From Pseudomonadota bacterium (GTDB lineage Bacteria; Desulfobacterota; Desulfobacteria; Desulfobacterales; RPRI01), in assembly GCA_018823005.1 (NCBI GenBank), contig JAHJJB010000234.1, forward strand, positions 1 through 35,150: DNA of 35,150 bases. The letters run 5' to 3'. The position numbers were made by a program, and so were the translations under genes. The notes below the pieces were generated by a model. It worked only from the letters and a program-made list of their open reading frames with translations. It made no database searches and was not told the DNA's origin. This document shows positions 28,117-35,150 of this stretch, piece after piece. Position 1 is the first letter of the stretch. The number at the start of each line of letters is the position of its first letter.

Positions 28117-29157
28117 CTAAGATTCAAAACAAACCCTGTCTTTTCCGTTCTTCCATGCCTGGTACTTAAGCTGGTCGACACGCTTAACGAATGATTTCAT
28201 CTCTTCAAAAAGCTTGTACTGTGCAATTCCGATGCTTGCCGTCATATGTATGTCATTATCCGGACCGTGAGAAAAAACCTCTTTGTTGAATTCAGTTCTT
28301 ATTCTTTCAGCAATAACCGATCCGTTCTTACCAGTTGTCATTGGCAGGATTATCGTAAATTCCTCACCTCTATAACGATAGGCGGAATCTGTCTGGCGCA
28401 GGCATCTTTTTAACACCTGACCGAGTCGCAGCAAAACGTGGTCCCCGGCTAAAAATCCGTAAGCATCGTTGAATTCTCTAAAATTGTCGATATCGAGAAT
28501 GATTAGAGTCAAGACTCCCCCATAGCGGATTACCCGATCAGTTTCAATTTTTAGCTGAAAATAAAAATATCTGGAATTATAAAGATTGGTCAGTTCATCT
28601 ATTATATTCAGTTCCCGGTATTTTTTTTCGCTCTCCTTTTGAGCCTTATCCGTCCGCTTGCGCTCGGTGATGTCGCGGCTCATTAAGATTATGCCAGCGG
28701 GTTTCTGCGCATCGTCCCGTAAAAATGACAGGTTGTTCTCCATGCAAACTATGGAACCATCCTTTCGGTATAGATCCAACTCCAGGATGCGGCTTCTGCG
28801 GGGATCTGCCGTACCGCTGGCTTCCAGTTTCATTTCTTCCTCAAAGACCTTGGCAAAGATCTGCAGGGATACAGGCGTCATGACCTGTTCAAAGGTCTGT
28901 ACCACGGCCTCTTCAGCCGTATATCCCCTGATACGCATGATGGAAGGACTGACATAGGTAAAGCGCAGATTCATGTCTATGACCGTTATGACGTCCGCCA
29001 TATTATCCATCAACTGACGGTACTTCTCATCGCCTTCTCGCAGCGCTTCTTCCACCTGCCTGCGCTCTGATTTCAATTGTTCCAGTTCTTGTATTCTCTT
29101 TTTTAAGACCGCTATCTCTTCGATCAGTTCAGGATTTGACTTGACTTGGTTTTTCAT
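28117..29157 (-). CDS. PAS domain - GGDEF domain protein (putative diguanylate cyclase, RGEEF variant)
   Basis: PAS (YRQLMDNMADVITVIDMNLRFTYVSPSIMRIRGYTAEE), IDELTNLYNSRYF, LIILDIDNFREFNDAYGFLAGDHVLLRLG, RQTDSAYRYRGEEFTIILP; start at MKNQVKSN preferred over 29418. Confidence 0.9.
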   Translation of the reverse strand: MKNQVKSNPELIEEIAVLKKRIQELEQLKSERRQVEEALREGDEKYRQLMDNMADVITVIDMNLRFTYVSPSIMRIRGYTAEEAVVQTFEQVMTPVSLQIFAKVFEEEMKLEASGTADPRRSRILELDLYRKDGSIVCMENNLSFLRDDAQKPAGIILMSRDITERKRTDKAQKESEKKYRELNIIDELTNLYNSRYFYFQLKIETDRVIRYGGVLTLIILDIDNFREFNDAYGFLAGDHVLLRLGQVLKRCLRQTDSAYRYRGEEFTIILPMTTGKNGSVIAERIRTEFNKEVFSHGPDNDIHMTASIGIAQYKLFEEMKSFVKRVDQLKYQAWKNGKDRVCFES

Positions 29158-29577
29158 CTGGTACCCCCTGCTGAGGTAAATGTTGCTATCAGGAAACAAA
29201 AATGGCGGACAAACAAGCTCTTTATTGAGTTGAGAGAAATTGTCCTTAATGGATTCATCCAGTTCAATGATTAATTCAGTATTTTTGATTAGATATCGTT
29301 TTGTTATGGTTTGTTGTTGGCAAAGTATAAGTATAAGGAGATAATGAGTCAAGAAGAATGACCATAAGAGATGGTTTTGCAAGTGGGTATTCCTACTGCC
29401 GGGTGTAATAGAATGCATATGGCGCAGAAGGCAGGCCCTGTGCGCCGGAACTTTATAAACACCTGCAGCGAACAGTCACGGATAATCTGTACTTGATGCC
29501 TTCGCAGAAAGTCTATATATGTTCACTTAATGAGATTTTCCAAAAAGCTCAAAACTAAATGACAATAGGAGAACGAA

Positions 29578-30372
29578 ATGAGCAAGTATCGTACATTCAT
29601 TTTTGAAGAGGTCGAACCTTGTGTTGGGCTCGTCACCCTGAACAGGCCGGATAAGCTGAACGCGATCAACGTGGAGATGCTTGATGATTTCAATGAATTA
29701 TTTGCCACTCTGACCAGAGATGATGCCATACGGGTCCTTATAATAACCGGGGCAGGGCGCGGATTCTGCGCCGGGGCTGACCTGAACGAAGCTTTGTCTT
29801 ATAAGGATGCAGAGGCTCTGTCCGATCCGGAGAAATATCTCAGGCTGGCCCAGGAGCGCTTTTCTGCTCTCATCCTTGGGCTAAGGCGGATCCCGCAGCC
29901 TGTGATTGCCGCTGTTAACGGTCCTGCGGCGGGCGGAGGGTTTTCGATTGCATTGGCCAGTGATATCAGGGTGGCGTCACCCGAAGCCTATTTTGTCGCC
30001 TCTTTTGCCAATATCGGCCTGACCGGAGGAGAATTGGGCACTTCCTATTTCCTCCCACGTCTTATCGGCCTTGCGAGAGGTGCGGAAATTCTCTATACTG
30101 GAAGAAAGGTGAACGCGGAGGAGGCCGAACGAATGGGGCTGGTCAATCAGGTGGTGCCGAAGGAGGTCCTTCTGAAAACGGCTCTTTCCTGTGCCGGGTT
30201 GATGATAGCCAAGGGAGTCGGGGCGCTCAAACTGACAAAGAGGGTTCTGGATCAGAATATTGATGCTCCTTCACTCGAGGCTGCGGTCAACCTTGAAAAC
30301 CGTAACCAGACTATCATGGTATTTTCGGGCGAGTTCTTTAAGCTCATCAAGCCGTTCTTCAAAGGGGTGTGA
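29578..30372 (+). CDS. Enoyl-CoA hydratase/isomerase family protein
   Basis: LNRPDKLNAINVEMLDDF, ITGAGRGFCAGADLNEAL, AAVNGPAAGGGFSIALASDIRVASPEAYF. Confidence 0.94.
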   Translation: MSKYRTFIFEEVEPCVGLVTLNRPDKLNAINVEMLDDFNELFATLTRDDAIRVLIITGAGRGFCAGADLNEALSYKDAEALSDPEKYLRLAQERFSALILGLRRIPQPVIAAVNGPAAGGGFSIALASDIRVASPEAYFVASFANIGLTGGELGTSYFLPRLIGLARGAEILYTGRKVNAEEAERMGLVNQVVPKEVLLKTALSCAGLMIAKGVGALKLTKRVLDQNIDAPSLEAAVNLENRNQTIMVFSGEFFKLIKPFFKGV

Positions 30373-30474
30373 GGAGCCCGTCTTTAATTATTGACCTGCA
30401 GGTCGCTTTTTGGCATACTCTTGCATACATTAAGCTTATTCTCTTTTTCCCGAACGGCTAACATAATAACATTT

Positions 30475-30502
30475 GGATCACCTCCAAATTAGTTGGTGAT
30501 CC
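30475..30502. repeat. Inverted repeat (possible operator or hairpin)
   Basis: GGATCACC (30475-30482) and GGTGATCC (30495-30502), perfect 8 bp arms. Confidence 0.45.
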
Positions 30503-30694
30503 CATAAGGATTCGAAGATTTCAGCCAGAACGATTGGCGGACCTTCGGCAGGGTTCAAGGATTCGAGTGAAAAATCCGCCTGATTCGGAAAGGGTTTAGG
30601 TGCCACGAAGTGATGAGCGGAAGCGAATAAGATGCTTGAAAAGTGCAAAGAATTGAAAAGTCCGGCAAAAGTCGTGTCAACTACGGAGCTTATC

Positions 30695-31192
30695 ATGAAA
30701 AAAATAGCTATTTGCTTGCCAATAATTTTGCTTTGGGTGTGTTCCGGCCTATCAGCCGAAAACATCTACAACTGGACCGATAAAAACGGCATCAGGCGTT
30801 TCAGCGACCAGCCGCCGCCCCGGGAAGTGAAACAATACAAAACAATCCAGGTTCAGCCTAACCAGTCTTCAGAACAGGAGCCGGCAGCGGATAGTCGCCC
30901 GGGGTATGACCGCATGGTCGAAAAAGCCAAAGGCGAAACCCAGAAAGACGAGCAGGAAAGCATACAAGGAGAAGCCTCCGGGGCCGCTGAAGAAAAACAG
31001 AATGCTGAAGCAAGTATGAAGGCACGCGTTGAAGCGGAACGGCAGCGTCTCTATGAAAAAATAGATGCTATAAACAAACGGCCTTTGAGCCGCACATATG
31101 ATCACAGCTTCAAACAGGCTAGGATCGATGAAATTCAGAAACAGCTTGATAAGCTCAATAATTCACCTGAGGAATACTTTCAGAACCAATAA
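30695..31192 (+). CDS. Secreted DUF4124 domain-containing protein
   Basis: Signal peptide MKKIAICLPIILLWVCSGLSA followed by ENIYNWTDKNGIRRFSDQPPP (DUF4124 pattern), then a charged coiled-coil-like tail. Confidence 0.8.
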   Translation: MKKIAICLPIILLWVCSGLSAENIYNWTDKNGIRRFSDQPPPREVKQYKTIQVQPNQSSEQEPAADSRPGYDRMVEKAKGETQKDEQESIQGEASGAAEEKQNAEASMKARVEAERQRLYEKIDAINKRPLSRTYDHSFKQARIDEIQKQLDKLNNSPEEYFQNQ

Positions 31193-31316
31193 CCAGTGTC
31201 CATTCTTAAAATACGCCAGCAGGAACTTCAAACAAATATTTTCCTGATATTTAGAAAAATAACAGCTAATTATAATAGTTAAAAGATTACCGGGAAGGGG
31301 GCAGGCTGGTTCCATT

Positions 31317-32378
31317 ATGCCAAATTCGATTATAACGGGAACGGGCAGTTACATACCGTCAACAAAGATACCGAACAGATATTTTCTCGGGCATGAATTT
31401 TACAGTTCCGACGGGATAAAAATCAAAAAGGCAAATATCGATATCATCAGCAAGCTCGAAGAGATAACATGTATAAATGAAAGGCGATATTTAACAGATG
31501 ATCTTAACACTTCCGATATCGCATTCATGGCCGCCGGCAGAGCGCTCGAAAAAGCTGACAGGGAAAGCCTTGATTACATAATTGTAGCTCAGAATTTAGG
31601 TGATGTGAGAGCAGGCAATGTAAGATCTGATATGGTCCCGACTATTGCCGCCAGGGTGAAACACAAGCTGAGAATAAAAAACCCCTATACGGTTGCCTAT
31701 GACATTCCGTTTGGCTGTCCGGGCTGGGTTCACGGAGTGATTCTGGCCGATTATTATATAAAGTCAGGTGACGCAAAAAAAATACTGGTTATTGGCGCGG
31801 AGACGCTATCCAGGGTTACAGATCCTCATGATGTTGACTGCATGATATTTGCCGACGGAGCCGGAGCGACCCTGGTTGAAGCAACAGACAAGGATGGCGG
31901 AGTGTTATCGCACGTTACAAGGTCTGATACATTTGATAGTGCCTATAAGCTGACGGTAGGAAAGTCGTATAATCCTGATTATGCCGGCGATGAGCTGTTT
32001 ATCAAAATGGATGGTCACGAAATATATAAATACGCGGTCAGGACCGTTCCCCTGGTAGTTAAACAGAGCCTTGATAAGGCTGGACTCACATTGTCTGATG
32101 TAAAGAAAGTCCTGGTTCATCAGGCAAACCAAAAAATGGATGAAGCGATACTTGAAAGACTGTTTAAGTTGTATCAGATAAAAAAAATTCCTGACAACAT
32201 TATGCCGATGACGATTTCATGGCTCGGAAACAGTTCGGTTGCAACCCTGCCGACTATGTTTGATCTTCTGCAGAGAGGATCTCTGAATAAACATAAACTT
32301 CATTCAGGGGATATACTCGTATTTGCTTCTGTGGGAGCGGGAATGAACATCAATTCCATGGTTTACAGAATGCCGTGA
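31317..32378 (+). CDS. 3-oxoacyl-ACP synthase III (FabH-like)
   Basis: Cys in YDIPFGCPGWVHG, His in VLVHQANQKM, Asn in WLGNSSVATLPT, C-terminal GDILVFASVGAGMNINSMVYR. Confidence 0.87.
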   Translation: MPNSIITGTGSYIPSTKIPNRYFLGHEFYSSDGIKIKKANIDIISKLEEITCINERRYLTDDLNTSDIAFMAAGRALEKADRESLDYIIVAQNLGDVRAGNVRSDMVPTIAARVKHKLRIKNPYTVAYDIPFGCPGWVHGVILADYYIKSGDAKKILVIGAETLSRVTDPHDVDCMIFADGAGATLVEATDKDGGVLSHVTRSDTFDSAYKLTVGKSYNPDYAGDELFIKMDGHEIYKYAVRTVPLVVKQSLDKAGLTLSDVKKVLVHQANQKMDEAILERLFKLYQIKKIPDNIMPMTISWLGNSSVATLPTMFDLLQRGSLNKHKLHSGDILVFASVGAGMNINSMVYRMP

Positions 32379-32462
32379 CATAATGTATTTCCCGGCATGT
32401 TTTTTCTCTCTCCCTGGCTATATGCAAAGCGCCTGTAGGATAAGCAGAGTTCACAAAGGCAT

Positions 32463-33143
32463 ATGGCCGGAATTATCCCGGAGGATTATCTCGTGAAATT
32501 TAAGGCTGTGCTTTTTGATCTGGACGGAACACTTCTTGACACAATTGATGACCTTGCCGATTCCATGAATACCGTCCTGAAAGCTTTCGGATTTCCCCTT
32601 CATGAAGTGGAAAAATACAAATACTTTGTTGGTGACGGCATGGATGTTCTTGTAAAAAGGGCTCTTCCTGAGTTCTGCCGTGATGAAAAAGTTGTTTCCC
32701 GTTGCATTCACGCAATGGAAGAAGAATATTCCCTGCACTGGGCAGACAAGTCGAGGCCCTACATCGGTATGCCTGAACTTCTTGACGCTTTTGTAAGTGA
32801 AGGCATAAAAATATCGATACTTTCAAACAAGCCCCATGACCCGACAAAAGCTGTTGTCTCTATAATGCTTGCAAAATGGAAATTCGATGTTGTTGCCGGG
32901 GTGAAAAAAGGTGTTCCAAGAAAACCGGATCCTGCTGCTGCTATCGGAATTGCAAACCATCTTGGAATTCTGCCTCAGGATTTTCTTTATATCGGGGATA
33001 CTCATACAGACATGAAGACAGCTGTTTCAGCAGGGATGTTCCCCGTGGGTGCGCTGTGGGGATTCAGGACCGGAGAGGAACTTATTAAGGCAGGAGCCCG
33101 CATTCTTGTCAAAAATCCTGCCGATCTGCTGCGGTTTATTTAA
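32463..33143 (+). CDS. gph: HAD-family phosphoglycolate phosphatase
   Basis: FKAVLFDLDGTLLDTIDDLADSMN, ILSNKP, RKPDPAAAIGIANHLGI, FLYIGDTHTDMKTAVSAGM; true start probably 32493 (GTGAAATTT) or nearby. Confidence 0.9.
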   Translation: MAGIIPEDYLVKFKAVLFDLDGTLLDTIDDLADSMNTVLKAFGFPLHEVEKYKYFVGDGMDVLVKRALPEFCRDEKVVSRCIHAMEEEYSLHWADKSRPYIGMPELLDAFVSEGIKISILSNKPHDPTKAVVSIMLAKWKFDVVAGVKKGVPRKPDPAAAIGIANHLGILPQDFLYIGDTHTDMKTAVSAGMFPVGALWGFRTGEELIKAGARILVKNPADLLRFI

Positions 33144-33223
33144 TAATCAGTTTGCATAATACGCCCTCATTTTTTTGTTTCCGGTTCCCGGCCTTTTATA
33201 ACCGTGTAAAAGGGGAGGTTGCC

Positions 33224-34426
33224 ATGATTGCTCTTGAGAAAGTTAAGGAAGCGGCAAATCTTATCAGGGAAATAATAATCATAACTCCGCTTGTCCATTC
33301 TCCTGCCCTTAGCCGTCAGTTCAAGGGTGATATCTTTCTGAAACTCGAAAATCTGCAGAAAACAGGCTCGTTTAAAATAAGGGGTGCAGCAAACAGGATA
33401 CTATCGGACATTAATAAAATAGGCCATGCAGGTGTTGTTACCGCATCTGCCGGAAATCATGCGCAGGGAGTAGCCCTTGCCGCAAAAAAGGCCGGAGTGC
33501 CTTCTACTATTGTAATGCCTGAGTGGGCTTCCATTACAAAGCAGGAAGCAACGAGGGCATATGGTGGCGATATCATAATATCGGGCCAGAGTATTGGCGA
33601 TAGCCTGGAAAAGGCAAAAGAGCTTGCCAAAGAAGGCAGGACCTTCATTCATCCCTTTGATGACCCTGGTGTAATAGCAGGGCAGGGGACAATCGGGCTT
33701 GAAATTTTCGGAAGTTTAAATGATGTAGACATGATAATAGTGCCCGTGGGAGGCGGAGGACTTGTTTCAGGGATTGCTTCTGTTGTAAAAGCCTTAAAAC
33801 CTAAAACAAAGCTTATCGGGGTTCAGTCCGAAGCCTGTCCCTCCGCGTATGAATCACTGAAAAAAGGCAGGGTTGTTACAGTCGATTCGAGCCTTTCAAT
33901 TGCAGACGGGATAAGCGTCCAACAGACCGGAAAGCTTAATTTCAGTATTATCCGGAAATGTCTGGATGATATTGTTCTTGTCAGGGAAAGTGATATTGCC
34001 GCGGCAGTGCTTATGCTCCTTGAGAGAAAGAAAATTCTTGCCGAAGGCGCCGGAGCAGTTCCTTTGGCTGCATTAATGAGCGGAGCAATTAAAGTTAAAA
34101 AAGGAAGCAGGACAGTTCTTCTTATAAGCGGCGGAAATGTGGACAGTCCTCTTTTGGGACGCATAATAAGGCAGGGCCTTACCAACAACGGTCGCATAAT
34201 TCGTTTCAGTGTTCACCTTGACGATGTTCCGGGAGCGCTCTCGGGACTCCTTGCCCTTGTGGCCTCATTGAAAGCAAACGTCCTTCATATATTGCATCAC
34301 AGGAGTGCGCGGAATATCCCGATATACAGGACGATAGTTGAGCTTGAGATTGAAACACGGGGTCCGGCTCATGTGAAAGAGATAACGGATAATCTGAAGA
34401 ACGCGGGATATGACATCGATATTTAG
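33224..34426 (+). CDS. Threonine ammonia-lyase (biosynthetic/catabolic type with C-terminal ACT-like domain)
   Basis: LENLQKTGSFKIRGAANRI, ASAGNHAQGVALAAKKAGV, PVGGGGLVSGIASVVKAL, AEGAGAVPLAAL, LISGGNVD; GGGGAGG RBS before ATG 33224. Confidence 0.94.
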   Translation: MIALEKVKEAANLIREIIIITPLVHSPALSRQFKGDIFLKLENLQKTGSFKIRGAANRILSDINKIGHAGVVTASAGNHAQGVALAAKKAGVPSTIVMPEWASITKQEATRAYGGDIIISGQSIGDSLEKAKELAKEGRTFIHPFDDPGVIAGQGTIGLEIFGSLNDVDMIIVPVGGGGLVSGIASVVKALKPKTKLIGVQSEACPSAYESLKKGRVVTVDSSLSIADGISVQQTGKLNFSIIRKCLDDIVLVRESDIAAAVLMLLERKKILAEGAGAVPLAALMSGAIKVKKGSRTVLLISGGNVDSPLLGRIIRQGLTNNGRIIRFSVHLDDVPGALSGLLALVASLKANVLHILHHRSARNIPIYRTIVELEIETRGPAHVKEITDNLKNAGYDIDI

Positions 34427-34701
34427 AGCTTTGAACCGACGTAATCAGACTCCTTCTTTACCCACTGCTTCATATCCTTAAGCATGTTTCGGATGGCCTC
34501 ATAATGGCCGACCCGGCAGTAAACAACCAGTGAACGGTCCGGCCTTTCCTCTTTAATCTCTTGGTCGGGAAGCATCTTCCGGCGTTTGAAATAGTTACTG
34601 TAGGAGGCATCTACCAGAACGGCAACCTCAAGGTTTCTATCCTCAGCGAACCAGATGTTGACGCTGCCTTGTAATAGGGGACGTATTGGAGATAAGGATT
34701 T
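34423..34701 (-). pseudogene. Remnant of a WYL-domain-like transcriptional regulator (C-terminal part)
   Basis: Minus-strand open frame without a start codon: SLSPIRPLLQGSVNIWFAEDRNLEVAVLVDASYSNYFKRRKMLPDQEIKEERPDRSLVVYCRVGHYEAIRNMLKDMKQWVKKESDYVGSKL*; absent from the ORF track. Confidence 0.5.
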
Positions 34702-34778
34702 TTATGCATAACCCCCAGTCACATTCAGTTATTCCATGTTGTAATATTGCGTATAATATGTATAATTATTCATGCCAT

Positions 34779-34839
34779 TTGAAACGAAACAACGAGAACA
34801 TAAACCGCTGCTTGCGGCGGGGTGCTTCAAATGTCGATA
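34779..34839. repeat. Dispersed intergenic hairpin repeat, copy D
   Basis: ttgaaacgaaacaacgagaacataaaCCGCTGCttGCGGCGGggtgcttcaaatgtcgata aligns to 1366-1430. Confidence 0.65.
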
Positions 34840-34916
34840 CGTATGATTGTGATCCGGAAAAAGTATTGAGGTATGAGGATGCCTCAGATATATAGTAATT
34901 CTCATAAATATGTTCC

Positions 34917-35134
34917 GTTTGGGTATGGGTGCGTATGCGATCCGCAGAAAAACTTTTCTTAAGGCTTCGACACGCCCCCATATGGTCGATAAATATTGTA
35001 AAGGCGGATACAATAAACGGCTCCGTGAGCAAGGCCCTTTTGGGGCTGCTTGGATTTCATGGATGCGGATATGCCGCCGTTTACGAAGGGCATGGAATTA
35101 TTTCTGCGGTTCGCATACGCACCCATACCCAAAC
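34917..35134. mobile_element. MITE-like element, copy 2 (no transposase)
   Basis: gtttgggtatgggtgcgtatgcgatccgcagaaa ... tttctgcggttcgcatacgcacccatacccaaac; internal sequence aligns to copy 1 at 14812-15031. Confidence 0.85.
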
Positions 35135-35150
35135 TATTCAACGATATCCA

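Overview
This 35 kb window looks like a Desulfobacterota (deltaproteobacterial) chromosome. That placement is inferred from gene content and spacer style, not from a database search. It is mostly housekeeping: a partial pgeF, pyrK, selD, an Fo ATP synthase cluster (atpZ/atpI/atpB/atpE), uvrA, pdxA, a divergent dnaA, a glcD-like oxidase, an inositol monophosphatase, hflX, dnaB-rplI-DUF2232-rpsR-rpsF, an HD-domain protein, fabH-like, gph and a threonine dehydratase. Between these lies a plus-strand acyl-CoA catabolic cluster (20.5-28.1 kb): carboxyltransferase, biotin carboxylase, biotin carrier protein, enoyl-CoA hydratase, BKACE/DUF849, acyl-CoA dehydrogenase and TetR. The main points beyond routine annotation are: (1) selD is a selenoprotein gene. 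Its true start is about 1466, with an in-frame TGA at 1517-1519 followed by a GGU-loop SECIS-like hairpin, and the ORF track truncates it. (2) Two copies of a ~220 bp MITE-like element with ~34 bp terminal inverted repeats (14812-15031 and 34917-35134). (3) A dispersed intergenic hairpin repeat whose stem shows compensatory changes between copies. (4) A divergent DnaA with an altered domain IV motif and three co-oriented DnaA-box-like sites upstream. (5) A Liu/Atu-like cluster in which a BKACE enzyme is present and no HMG-CoA lyase is visible. (6) An unlisted WYL-like gene remnant at 34423-34701. I saw no CRISPR array, rRNA, tRNA or identifiable transposase.
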